From Hepsetus odoe (Eukaryota > Chordata > Actinopteri > Characiformes > Hepsetidae): a DNA stretch of 64,000 nt. The notes beneath the pieces are model-generated. The model was not told the origin of the DNA, did not search any database, and worked only from the letters and a program-made list of their open reading frames with translations. The stretch's first letter is position 1. Every line of letters begins with the position of its first letter. Below, one piece after another: positions 47,218 to 58,830 of this stretch. The DNA lies in assembly GCA_017165825.1 (NCBI GenBank), contig CM029369.1:13205824-13269823 (forward strand), in the 5' to 3' direction. The position numbers and the translations under genes were made by a program.

Positions 47218-48899
47218 CTGCAAAGATACCAGTAAATTTATGAATCACCACAGATAAGGGTTTTGAGCGGACAAATTTAGTTCTCTTCCTAAATGTGCGC
47301 AGTGGGCACAGGTACACATCTTATGACAAATAATAATAACTATTGTATTATTGCCAGATGGTTATTACTCCACATCAGTTGTGACTGGTGATAAGTTCTA
47401 ACACCTCATTGAATTTTGTTCACTTTGCTTAAAAGTTCCTTGAACTGTTCAATTAAAAAGTCAAAGATGCAACTTTTGGGGTGGGAAAAGGTAATATAAT
47501 CATGGTGAACTAATATGTTTCATGCTAGTGGCATGGGTTATTTTACTTAAACTACAGAGCTTTGTACTTTGCTGCTTTTTAAAATGATCTCTTAGCTACC
47601 ATCTCCTAACTTAGACGCCTGCAAGAAACTGCAAGTATGTAACAATTTGGCTCAAGTTAAAACTTGCTATAGTTTTGACGTAAATAGATTCATGTCAATC
47701 GAGGCTTAATCAGTGTAGTAATAATGTGCACAGGCTGCTAGAAGAAGCTTTAATTCTCATGAACAGAGCAATCCAGTATTTGATACTTTGTGATAAGCAC
47801 TTGCTTGTTTCAGAAAAGATTCTCACACATAGATTCATTATGTTGGCTTGTGCTCACCATCATGAAACCGAATGGCTTTTTAAAAAGGCTTTTTGCAGGC
47901 TAGCCTTTCCAGTCAGTATGGCTTTTCGTTTTCAGAGCCCCACTCGAACAAGATGCAACAAGAGAGTTAAACTTTAACTTGTTCAGAAAGTTCGCTATTG
48001 AGCTGAATCTAAAGGAGGCAGAAGGCGCATCAGCAGTTTTGAACAGAACAATATGCCCTTCTTTACCAATTCACAGCTCAAGACAAAGTGTGAATAGAAG
48101 TCTAGCTTTTTATCTAGGGGTATAAAACGAAGAAAGTTACAACATACGTCGCATTGCATATTTATTAATCAAATGGAAGACGCTGAAGGCTTAGATGTTG
48201 GAAATGAAGGGAAAGAAGTTTTATATAATTTTCTATTAGATTCAGAATGTGTTGATTATGTAGGACATCATTCAAGCACCATTTCTCAATCGTGTTGTTA
48301 CATTTTAATGCCCTCCCAGGCCTAGGTGTTTTTGAATTCCACTTGCTCTGAACGACCTGGTCTTTTTTGTGTTTGTAAGTTTATTCCGTCTGTTTCTCGC
48401 TGTCTGTTTGGCTGTATGTAGACGTTATCCGAATCAGGCTGTAAATCATAGCACAGCAGTTTTCTAACGCAGAGTCAAACATTATAACGTATAATTTTAT
48501 TTGAACAGTTTTATCAGTCTTCGTATGCAAATGCTGTTATTATACCTTCAGATCTGTCTTTCCTACCTGATCAAACGCGCGCAATATTGCTCCTGATTCT
48601 CACGGACGGTGTGCGTTGTGGGAATGGGTGATGGTGGGTGGGAGGGTCACTGAGCTATGCTAATGCGTTAACAAATGCATGGCAAATGCTCGAGTGCAAT
48701 CTGCTCCTTCCAGCCCTGTGGCATGCTCAGGCACAGTGCGTCTTACACTTCAACATGTAGGCTTGACAATGGCTTTCCTTCCTTCCTTTTATAAGCGTTA
48801 TTTCTTGTTTATTGTATTATTTCCATTCCTTCTCGTTTAAGATAGACCAACGCCAGAATTGCTCCTAGTTATGACAGGACAACTCAATATAGATGGCCT
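47218..48899. other. Intron/intergenic DNA upstream of hoxd3a
   Basis: Probably intron of the longer hoxd3a transcript. No repeat or second gene recognised. An 83-codon plus-strand frame (47726-47977) is unsupported. Confidence 0.5.
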
Positions 48900-49170
48900 G
48901 AGGTTTCACGCATTGCATATCAGTGCACCTGTCATGGTGGACCCCCACAAAATTTATGACTAGCCAATGAGGAAAAAAACGGCTGCCTCAAGAATGAAAC
49001 GCGTAACACTTCCCAAGGACGTGCTACAGTCAGGAATATAAACTCCAAGCGTAGGAGGGTGGCCGGGTTAAAGAATGTCCTACTCTGCTATACTCCTGTA
49101 GTGAGATCAGAGGCCGCCATTATAAAACCCAGCCACTTCAGCCTAGTTTACCCAGCATTCGAGATATGGT
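48900..49170. promoter_or_regulatory. Candidate conserved element or internal promoter of hoxd3a
   Basis: GC-balanced block within the upstream hoxd3a intron. On the plus strand it has AAAATTTATGACTAGCCAAT (48949-48968, a CDX/Hox-like TTTATGAC next to a CCAAT box), GGAATATAAACTCC, and GCCGCCATTATAAAACCCAG with a YY1-like GCCGCCATTA and a TATA-like word. The orientation of any promoter is unclear: TATA-like words read on the plus strand (antisense to Hox), the CCAAT in either. Confidence 0.45.
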
Positions 49171-49726
49171 TGCCTTGAAATAAAGCAATGCAGCGTTATC
49201 TTTCCGTTTTACGAAGAGGAGAATGGATTTAAAAGGAAAACGAAGGGAACATGTGCATCCAGCAGGCTGTTTGGAACCGGCATCTTCTGCTGTCGTTTGG
49301 GTGTATATTGTAAATGCCTTGTGCGTTGCTTTTTATTATAATATGTTTGCTTATTATTTAAATTAACTCCAGAGCTAAGAAAAGACAATAGGATACACAT
49401 AATTGGAAGTTGTACATGTTGGCTTGTGTGTAAGTAGCTCAAGAAATAGATAAACATCTATTCTTACATTTACGACGCATTTACCTGCCAAACATATTAT
49501 TTAATTCTATTATGATGTATTATTATTATTATTGTTGTTGTTGTTATTATTTGTTATGTGTGTAACATTGTGTTTTTAAAGCAGATGTGACAGGTGCCAG
49601 CACATGTCAGTAAAACAACTGTTTGTGTAGACATATTAAATATAAGGCATAAAGCACCCGATAACAGTGTGGAAAAGAATATTAATTTCCTCACGAACTG
49701 TATCTTTACAGCAAGTATTTACTTAC
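49171..49726. other. Intronic/intergenic, no recognised gene
   Basis: AT-rich with a short ATT/GTT run near 49520-49550. Nothing recognised. Confidence 0.5.
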
Positions 49727-49789
49727 CACAGTCTGTAGCGCGCTGTTCTCTCTTCTCCCTCAAGCGCTCCTCATTATTTGCACCAGGAC
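49727..49789 (-). other. hoxd3a: Candidate non-coding exon of hoxd3a (63 bp)
   Basis: On the minus strand ATCCTCCAG precedes GTCCTGGTGCAAATAATGAG, and GCTACAGACTGTG precedes GTAAGTAAAT. A convincing acceptor and donor therefore enclose 63 bases. It lies 2.5 kb upstream of the coding exon's acceptor. It has a four-codon upstream ORF (ATG AGG AGC GCT TGA). Known vertebrate Hoxd3 genes have non-coding 5' exons, which supports the call. RNA evidence is lacking. Confidence 0.6.
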
Positions 49790-52700
49790 CTGGAGGATGA
49801 AAACGATTCTTTGATCACCAAGGTCTATTAGAAACTTAATATTATTGCATATTACTGCCCGTCTTCGTTACCACTGACTGGCTTTTGGCTGTTTAATAAT
49901 TTTGATCATATCTTCTGTTTTAGCGTTGACTTTTTTTTCTGTGCTTCACACACTGCACTGGTGTTGCTAGCTCTTTTATATTTTGCCATAAAAAAATCTA
50001 TGACTCATATTAATAATAATAAAAAAATAGATATAGATATTCATCAGTAAATGCGTACCTTTTTGTCGTTTTCTTTCTTTTTGTATACGATTGAAATGTT
50101 TGTTAAAACTGGGGTTTAAAAAAAAAAACTGACATAAGCGATTCCACACAAAGAAGAGCTGGCCAAAATATTTAGCACTCATAAGCCTTTTGGGTGACCT
50201 TTGGCTTCTTCAGCAATAACTCACTGATTAATGAACAACGGGCGAAAGGGGCTCAAGTAAGTCACAAAGCAATCCACACCGCACAACTTTTCCTCCAGTG
50301 TTTTTAAAACAGAAAGAGGTCGTGGAGATGTGATATTTAAGCTCTTCACCTAAGCTAGGTCTCGAAACAGGACAGGCGGCTCTTCGTCACCCCGGGAAGA
50401 TACTGTCAGGAGTTGAAAGTCGTGGGAAGAAGAGATTGCTTTCGGCTTTTAAATATTCGACCGCAGCATCTTCAAATCTGCCTAAATTCCTTTGAAAATG
50501 TGATTCATTTTAGTTGGTTCTTCATGTTCAAAGTGCTTAATCGGATAAATGGTGGCGTCTCTTTGCTTAACAAGCTCTGCCATTCTCAGGCTACAATGTT
50601 TTCGCCCACGCATTGTTACGGTAAGTTTGGTGCACATAATGGCACAATGGATAGTTAAAATAATGGACTCAAGAATTCAAGCGTTTAAAATATGTATATG
50701 GATGTCCGGCAGAGATGGTTCTGAGCGCTCATGTCTATATTTCGGATTCCTTATCGAGAAAAATGTCTAAAATATGAAGACCACAAGACTAGAAAAACAG
50801 TACTTTGCAGCCTATTGTCTTCTTGCTGTAGAATATGTCCAGTGCTGCATTGGTGGCTTTTACCGTATAGCTTTGTTTCGTATAATTTTCAAGGTCATAA
50901 AATGAAAATGTTATTAGAGTTTGGTTAAAACTGGGATTTTATTGCTACAGCCAATAATAAATATGTTGGACTTTAAAAGCTAAAAAAGTCTGATCTTTTA
51001 TTTAAAAGGCGAAAAATAGCGTCCCTTTAAAAGCATACGAAATTTCATTGCATATATGTATCATTGCTTATTATTGCTACGCTACTTGTCAAGAAATAAA
51101 AGAAACAGAGAAAAGTAAATATTAATCGCTGAGGAATTAAAAATAATTGTAATTATAACATAAGCCGTACATGATTCGGTAAAAATAAATAAACAAAAAA
51201 GGTGTGTAATTTCGGCTTCCACGCACTATTTTAGACCTAATGAAGCAATGCACAGACTAAAATAAAGTCAAATAACTTAAATGGCTAAATAGGATGTTTG
51301 TATGTGTGTGTGTGTGTGTTTGTGTGTGTGTGTGCGTTTAAAAAAGCCTTTCTGAATGTGTATTGTTATAACACTGTATTGTTCTAGCCAGAAAACACTT
51401 CGGTGATATTTTGGATGAATACTTTCTTCTAATCTGTAATCTCAACACAAAAACCACAATCTGAAAAACAATAGGATAAATTTGAATATAGTAACTTTGC
51501 TGCTTAACAATGCATATACTTCAAACCGCATATATCATTACTGTGAGGATAAGACAACAAATTAAAATGATTTACGATCTCACAGGCTGTAAGACAGAAG
51601 GAGAAGTTGCACCAGTTCTTTCTCCTTTGCATGAAGTCTTTTTGCGTCAAATCGCAAAATCAGCTAAAATCTAACAACAAAATTATGAATCAGACAGCCG
51701 TCCAAGCTAACCTTTCGAAAGTGCTCATGGTGCTCAAAAGTGTAAACTAGTTCTATATAATTCTTATATATCCTTAAATTGTGCATAGGTAAAGATGCGG
51801 TGGCATTAACAAAGATCAGCTGATCAGAATGGAATAAATCATATTTTACTGTTGCCTTAATGTAAACCTCCTGGTTAAAGGTTGCGTTTTGCCATGCAAT
51901 TGCTTACCTGTGAATCAATTTATCATACAGCCGTGCTTCTCAGTCTCAATATCTTTCCCTGCAGTGCCTCGAATATATCCTTCACCCTTTGTCTGTGCAC
52001 TGTACTGTCCTAAACCTGATCTTGCGCTTTTTCAGACATTTCCATATACCAATGCAGACAGTATTCCCGAAAGAATGGAAGCCACTCAGTCAACTACCAA
52101 TAAAAAGCCAAGTAGGTATCCTTATTCCAAAAGCGAAATATTGCTGGCAGTCAACCTCCCCCTGAAAAAAAGCGAAGGTTTACAGAAGTAGGATCATCGT
52201 TTGAGTCAACATTAGGATATTGTGGTTTGGGAAACCTTTATCATGACAAATAAAGGCGCTGCCTTAAAATACAAGCATATTTGTTCACGTGATCTGGATA
52301 GCAGATTGTCCTGATTGAAGCTGCTACTCCAACCGAGCCTTACCTCACAAATCCGTTTTTAAAAGCAAGAGCACTAACCTTCCCTCTGGTCCCTCACCTT
52401 ATTTTCTATAGAATTGTCCCAATCTCTGAACCACAATCTTAGTCAATATATATTCAAAGCCTTATTTAAATTCACCATTCTTGAAAGGCTTTCTATACAT
52501 GCTTCTTGAAAATAAACAATAGCAGAAATAGGAAGGGTTCATTGAAAATTAAATAGCTTATTTTGCTCATGTTTATTAAAAATATATTTTGTTATATATA
52601 ATATTTCATGTTTATAAAATCGCTGTAGACTAATCTTTTTCTTTTGATTCGGAAAAGGATCACAGCAGTCCTAGTGCACTTAAATTTTACACATTCTTTT

Positions 52701-53930
52701 GTTTTCTTAAATGTATTTGTAATGAGCTTTCTTTAAAGCATCGAAATATTGTTTGGCGATTATAGCTCAGACAACGACAGCAATTTATGACCCCGTCAGC
52801 GAGGCAGATTCATCAAAATAATGACCAAAACTGTACTATTCTTCTCATACCAGCAGTGGATGCGTGCACGATGGACTTTATTTCTGGCAATTATGATGCA
52901 TTAACAATCATGCAAAACGTGAATACTGTTCTTTTCTAGTGTGTCTATTTCTGACGTTTAGCGTGTATTTATGTTTTTAAAAAAAAACTCTGGATGGTGG
53001 ATTAGCTGCAGGAGGGATGGAGATGGAGCGAGTTGGGAAGGCGACCGAGCGGGAGCTTGTCCTGAGGAGAGAATGCGCGTACTCTCCCTTTGCAGCATAT
53101 GTTCACGGGGTAATAAAAGTGAAAGATTTACAGTCCACGCCCGGCCCCCAACAGCCTCTCACCCTTTCAGGAATTACTGAGCATGATTTACAGCGATGCA
53201 GATCTCCATCATCCCTCTCAAGCAACCTGCGCGCTACTTTTCCGAATAATGTCATCATCATTACGCGCCATCACAAATATAAATAAAAAATATGTCTATT
53301 AAAGAGTTTTGTGTCTGCGTGTCCTTGTCAATTTTTTGATCGTTTTTTATCCTTAATGTTTGTTTACTGTTGCTTTTGTGAATTATTTTCAGTGACCACC
53401 TCAACATTTAGAAAGATAATTATTACCTTACAATACATTTAACATTTTTGTGGAACATTTCTGAAGCGTTCAGCCTTGGCTTCCCTTTGTTACTCTTGCT
53501 GTCTTCTCATCAAACACACAGCACCGCATCCCAATAAATAGCCACCAGTCCACCCGGGAAGAGCTGCATCTTTGACGGACTATAAATCACCAAGAGGCCC
53601 TCGCGTGAAGCCCTAACGACCATCCAAAAACCAGCCAGCATTACTGCACTTGTCCAGAAATATATGATTCACAAATACAGTCATGCAACTGATATGATTA
53701 AGGTTTATCCTCGGTTATACGGGGGAAATTACGGGAGATGTCTGGAGAAGTAGGATTAGACCTGGACGTGGTCCTAACAGTTTTTTACAAAAGAAAAGTC
53801 ATTACTACGCTTATTCCAACTTCAGGCTGTCCTCGAGGAAGCCTCGCGCACTCATGAAAGGGCGCTATTTATCAAAATTCTGACAGACATATTCTTCCCC
53901 GACCTTACTCAAAAAGAATCTTAAATGTTT
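49790..53930. other. hoxd3a upstream intron / hoxd4a-hoxd3a intergenic DNA
   Basis: No transposon or gene recognised. A short GT run lies at 51303-51335. 50170-50480 and 53000-53290 are mixed-composition blocks, the second with an 89-codon frame of unknown meaning. An isolated A-run lies at 52980. Probably regulatory and intronic DNA. Confidence 0.5.
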
Positions 53931-53932
53931 AC

Positions 53933-54120
53933 CTACCAAGCTTCCATTGGATGAAATGCAGTACAACCGTGCAGACAACGGTTGCGTAGTGCACCGGACC
54001 GTTTGGATATTATTTTCTTGGATCTCTTCAGTTTTCAAGTCTGATAGAGTCCTCGCGATTAATGACGACGCCGTGTTTCTAGGGGACGTGCTGCATTAAT
54101 TATTTAGACAATCACGTGGT
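53933..54120 (-). promoter_or_regulatory. hoxd3a: Candidate distal first exon and promoter of hoxd3a
   Basis: On the minus strand GGAAGCTTGGTAGGTAAAC offers two overlapping donors (exon end at 53937 before GTAGGT, or 53933 before GTAAAC). Upstream is a GC-containing block with ACCACGTGATTGTCTAAATA (E-box plus TGATTG, about 54100-54119), TAATTAATGC and CCCTAGAAACACGGCG. Exon start not determined. Spliced to 49789-49727 and then 47217, it would give the multi-exon leader known for Hoxd3 genes elsewhere. Confidence 0.45.
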
Positions 54121-54802
54121 CAAATAGAAAAAAAAGATATAGAACGGAACCATATAGTCACCAAATTCTATCTTCGGATGTCGACAGCGCAGTTTAATAT
54201 ATCTTAACGGGCTGTCTCGCTAGGCGAAGACATTTTCTGCGAACAGCTGGAAATCAAATATGGCCGTTTTGAGAACCATTGTGAGAGCAGCTGAGGTAGC
54301 CGGCGCAGTGTCACTGCAAATGGAACTGCCTATGGCTCCCATTTCTTCTGTTCGCACATGTAGGTCAGCGCTAAAACGCCTTACAAGAATTCGGAATTCC
54401 CCACCTTTGCACGTACATTTGCCAACCTTACCGTCAAGATTGTAGATTGGTATAAATAGGGAATGGTAAAGACCACGTATTTTTCTCGTTCATATATTTA
54501 GATGCTGTGACTGTAGTTTAGAGTTATTAAAGAGATAAAAGAGATTATCGTTTGAAGAACCATGAAAAATGTAAATGGACCTGATATGATTGACACGTGA
54601 AATGCATTAGCACAAACGAGACGAAAATGTTATTTTTATTATAACTTTATACAACTTTATTAAGAAACTTGCTTCATTATAGCTCGATCACTTCGGTGGT
54701 TATTGGTGATACTAACCATCTTTCAGAATGAAAGACATGCAAGCCTCATATCCATACTTATAGTCAAACATCACCCCCTCCCCTTTATCTCTAGCTTGTT
54801 AA
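54121..54802. other. Intergenic between hoxd4a and hoxd3a
   Basis: 54160-54400 is a non-repetitive, mixed-composition block (candidate regulatory). The remainder is AT-rich. Confidence 0.45.
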
Positions 54803-54803
54803 A

Positions 54804-54900
<97 letters not shown>

Positions 54901-54901
54901 G
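54803..54901. repeat. (CT)n microsatellite
   Basis: About 95 bp of CT with a few T, C and G breaks. It is the one long repeat in the hoxd4a-hoxd3a interval. Confidence 0.98.
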
Positions 54902-56727
54902 TCCCCACACATATCCAAGTACATATGTGAAAGGAGACACTAGAAAGACACACGTATATGCTAAAGTTATAATTTACTTACAAAGCTTTGTGCAATAGTC
55001 ATGTGTCTTACCAGGGCAACCTCTTAACTGCGACTTTTGAAATGAACAAAATCTTATAATCAAAAATATCCTTCTCATTAAAAAAATAGATACTTAACAC
55101 ACAAAGCCTGCATGATACTGAAATGCCCTTCATATTCAGAATGCTCCCCACACAACATCCAAAATGTATGTAACATTTTGTGCACTTCTGGATTTTTCTG
55201 CATTTAGTGAGAAATGTGGACTACTACTTCATAATTAGGTTTTATTATATATGTACACTCATTTTATGAGAATCTTCCTAGCAACCAAATAAGTCATGAG
55301 CTAAATATACATATCATAGGATGCAATTACATTTATGTATTTATTATGTTAGTTAGATGGGTAGTTAGGTAACTGGGTCGGTTCTTTTTTAAACCAAAGA
55401 TGAAACCGTCTGGGCGAAAAAGGCCTATAGGTCTTGAGGGTCAGGGGGTGTAGAGGTCAGCACTTGCGGCTGAAAAGAGCCCAGTGCAACAGAAACTGTG
55501 TCCTCTAGATGAACCTGCCCGCAAGGCTTTTGTCGAACTTCTGTAAAAATACCTTTTCATTGCTCTCAACGTGAAGGCTTCAACCAGAAGACGTCTTTGC
55601 AATGTGTGAGCGCCTCACAGGTTTTGTTCAAGAAGACAAAGACTCTACAATGACAGTAAAACATTCGATCTTTAATCACGACGTGAATACTGACTAGCAT
55701 TTCAGAGGCGACCCCATTCCTTTAGCCAAAATACTTTTTTTAATCAAATGTAAAAACGGCAGACCAGTTGTTTTCCTTTTCCAAACAAAACACAGCCTTT
55801 ATTACTTCAAGAGTATGCGAAGTGGTTTGTGAATAAACCTTTCCTTAATGGACTCTATTAATCCTTTACTAGAAAATGTGCTTGTAGAAAATATGCACAA
55901 ATACAGAAATATATAGAATAAAAATAACGCACTTTTCGTAAATGAACAGATTTAAGGAATGATCACGCAAATTCACGTAGAATATAAACACAACATTTTA
56001 AGCATTCTCATTCTGAAATTTAATAAATAAAGCAATGAAGATCTAAACGTTTTTTTTTTCTAAAATGCAAAAGTAAAACAATAAAGAAACTATTATTTAG
56101 GAATTTCGGATGACATCTGGAAGACAGATATACAGCTTCTTTAATTGTACACTGTTTACAAAACTGTCAAGTGAGATTTATAGCCGTAAAGGTATCCAAT
56201 AGTACGGTCAACACAGTGGGATTTTTGAGTGTAAATTAACCATATTTTAAAAGGTTTACTTTTAAAAATTATTTTTAAAGAGCAGCTGAAAACAACTTTC
56301 AAAATACAGCCTAACTACGGATTTAACGGTTCATCATTTATTACTTTGTCCATTTATTAATGTCCATTTCTACAAAACATTTTCCCTATTCTTGTTTGAA
56401 TGTTAATACAATTGTGAACCTTATTGCTAACGCAGTGTAAAATGCAGCGTGAAGCTTCTGTTTAAGAAATAAATAAGCCATCTGTAATTTTGTGAATTCG
56501 TTGTTTTAAATAGCTTAAGGTAGTAAAGTAATGAAGTATATTGATGAACTCACAGGTCAAAGTGTAAAACCTGCTCTTCCGTAAATGAAATAATTTAACA
56601 GATTCACAGGTCACATATTCGTAAACCTGTTAAAATGCATCTAGAGACAGAAATTGTTGCCTATACAAAAATATGATAAAGAAGAATAGCTTTACAAAAA
56701 CTCCGTGCTTATATAGATTTGGCAAGC
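54902..56727. other. Downstream of hoxd4a; candidate regulatory block at 55380-55640
   Basis: No gene. 55380-55640 has mixed composition with nuclear-receptor-like half sites GGGTCA (55438-55443) and AGGTCA (55454-55459) ten bases apart. The rest is AT-rich, including the probable 3' UTR of hoxd4a at the right. Confidence 0.45.
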
Positions 56728-56733
56728 TTTATT
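56728..56733 (-). terminator. Candidate poly(A) signal of hoxd4a
   Basis: AATAAA on the minus strand, 267 bp beyond the stop codon. A second AATAAA lies at 55798-55803. Neither is proven. Confidence 0.45.
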
Positions 56734-56999
56734 ATCTACTATTGCTCATGGCAGCATTTTAAGCATGGTGCGATGCCCTTCTATTCTCTTTATACTTACA
56801 AAGGTGGAAATTGAGATATTTCAGTCCTCTCATTAAATCCACTCACACTGTTTGGTAATGATGTGTGCTTCTGGTTCACATTAAATAGCACTGGTGTTTA
56901 AAAAAAGTCATTTTAAAACCATGCAAAGGCAAATTAAGCACTGTATATTACACAGTCCATCAGTACTTCTGGAGCGGGTTTTATCTGTTTCCATTCCAC

Positions 57000-58110
57000 T
57001 TATAAAGTTGTGATATCTGTCTGGTTGTCCTTCTGAACGTGTTTTGCATTCGGGTTCGTGACCGATGTCGACCTTCCCTTCGTGTTGGGTAGTTTGTGGT
57101 CTTTTTTCCATTTCATTCTTCGGTTTTGAAACCAAATTTTAATCTGTCGCTCAGAAAGACACAGGGTGTGCGCGATTTCGATGCGGCGTCGTCTTGTCAG
57201 ATACCTGTTAAAATGAAATTCCTTTTCCAGTTCTAAAACCTGCTGTCTCGTGTATGCTGTCCGTGACCGTTTGGGCTCAGCTCCTGTGTAATCTGGGTTC
57301 ACTGGAAAAGACAAAAACACACTTGGGTAAGCGAGTGGACCCAGTTAAGAAAACTACTATTCCTAGATGAGGTATTTCACTCTGAATATGTGCTATATCT
57401 AAATAATAAATATCTAAAAAAAAAAAAATTAAAAAAAATAAAAATAAAATTACATCTCCATCTCTGCAAAATTCCAGTGTTTTTCATGAATAAATAAAAT
57501 CATGCGGTAGGCAGTCTCAATACCACAGAGGCAGCCCATAGCAGCCAGCGGCCTATTTCCTAAGCAATAAAAATTTATGACTAGTGTAATTGGCGGCCCC
57601 TTCAAAGAAACCCATAAATATTTCACTGAGTGATTTTTAGCTTTTCTTATATCGCGAAGTTAGACTGGTCCAAAAATCAAGAGAAAGAGAGTAAATCTTA
57701 CCAGTACTAACGTGGACTTTCTTCATCCAGGGATAAACTATTGCCGGCTGCTTGCTTTGTATCCCGTTCTGGCTCTTTGTGTTTTGCTGTTGGCCACAAG
57801 TCTTCGGGCCGGATATTTGGACCGGGGAACACTGCTCGGTCTGTGCGGGAAAGGAGTTGGGATGACTGGCTTGGTCCTGCACATGACCCCGCGACTGTAC
57901 CGTTGAGCCCTGCACAGTGTTACAACTGTAGGGTTGCTCCGAGTAGTTTGACCGTGAATAGATCCCTGGATGCTGGAAATCAGTGTCCTGCGATGGACTG
58001 TAATAGTCTGAGCTCTGCTCAGGTATATAACTGTTCTGCGAATATTCCTCGCATGGAGGAAATTTTGGATCCACATACTTGGAGTTTACCATGTACGAAC
58101 TCATGGCCAT
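57000..58110 (-). CDS. hoxd4a: Hoxd4 homeodomain transcription factor, two exons (58110-57702, 57301-57000)
   Basis: Group 4 Hox transcription factor, about 236 residues, nuclear. Starts MAMSSYMVNSKYVDPKFPPC, the group 4 N-terminus, preceded by leader sequence containing AAATTAATGGCCATG; an upstream in-frame ATG 60 bases earlier is ignored because the MAMSSY start is conserved. Hexapeptide VYPWMKK at about 125-131. Linker VNPDYTGAEPKRSRTAY leads into the homeodomain (about 146-205; HTLCLSERQIKIWFQNRRMK, Trp-Lys-Lys after it). Ends KDNQTDITTL, as expected for Hoxd4. Exon 1 ends GTACTG before GTAAGA; exon 2 begins after CTTTTCCAG. Both are phase 1, joining to Val. The intron is 399 bp. The C-terminal Ser-rich tract of mammals is reduced. 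No damage seen. mir-10b lies 1.1 kb upstream. Confidence 0.98.
57302..57701 (-). other. hoxd4a: hoxd4a intron with CDX/Hox-like motif block
   Basis: About 400 bp. The left part holds an A-rich run (57416-57446). The part at 57540-57625 is GC-balanced with AAAATTTATGACTAGTGTAA TTGGCGGCC and CCATAAATATTTCACTG. Group 4 introns are known to carry homeodomain-responsive elements, so this block is a reasonable candidate. Confidence 0.6.
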
Positions 58111-58245
58111 TAATTTCTGAAGGTAGAAAATACTAATTTTTCTCGAGTTGTCTTTTTTTCCTCCCTCCATAAAGCCCTCCTACTTGCTGTCAACTGAATA
58201 AAGTTGGGTACCCATGTGACCAGATTGGCCAATAGAGGTGAAGGG
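58111..58245 (-). promoter_or_regulatory. hoxd4a: hoxd4a proximal promoter and leader
   Basis: Palindromic ATTGGCCAAT (58224-58233) gives a CCAAT box in both directions. Downstream on the minus strand are CACATGGGTACCCAACTTTA, CAGTTGACAGC (MEIS-type TTGACAG) and GGAGGGCTTTATGGAGGG, then the leader. No classical TATA box. The arrangement is compact, within 135 bp of the start codon. Confidence 0.65.
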
Positions 58246-58599
58246 AGCCTATTAACGCATAAGAAGCCATGCACACCTAGTAGCGAACATCACAAACTTA
58301 ACAAAATATCACAAAAATGACTTATAAATTGTATTTTATAGAGGCAGCATTTATATTGCATGCAATTTATGGATACACGAACTAGAACAAATGCGTTAAT
58401 ATAATGCTTTTTAATGAATGTGTAATGATGAGAGTTCATGATAGGAATCCTGAGCGCTTAAAGTAATTAATATTATTTATATATAAAACAGCTATACACA
58501 CTAGTATGCACAGTCATTTTCATCTGCAGGATTAATATTCAACCATAGTAAATCAACATCAAGCTAGGGATTTTGACTGGTAAACAAATAGAAGACACA
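58246..58599. other. hoxd4a upstream spacer
   Basis: AT-rich. Nothing recognised. Confidence 0.5.
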
Positions 58600-58830
58600 A
58601 AACGACCCAAGGGACAAAAAGAGGAGAATAAAGCCGTTAGACAATTGATGGAGACCGTCTTTGTGACGCAGAGGTCATTCAGAAGTTACAGGAGTCTCAT
58701 CGTCCCAGAGCTTTTCAGTGCTGTGGACCGCCATCAAAGCCGTGTGCCAATCAGTAATCAAACTACAGATAATGCAGATCTGAAGCGTGGAGATGCTCTG
58801 GTTCCATAAATAAGGGAGGGATGGAAGATT
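58600..58830. promoter_or_regulatory. Candidate hoxd4a upstream enhancer with retinoid-like half site
   Basis: Non-repetitive block 0.5-0.7 kb upstream of hoxd4a. AGGTCA (58672-58677) is followed after five bases by AAGTTA (58683-58688), a degenerate DR5 arrangement. CCATCAAAG, GTGCCAATCAGTAATCAAAC and CCATAAATAAGGGAGGG follow. Mouse Hoxd4 has a 5' DR5 retinoic acid response element in a comparable place. The second half site here is poor, so the match is only suggestive. An open frame across it is not considered coding. Confidence 0.4.

Noticed and set aside
58573..58809. 78-codon plus-strand open frame upstream of hoxd4a
   Set aside because: No recognised family, lies on the antisense strand of a likely enhancer block; better explained as non-coding.
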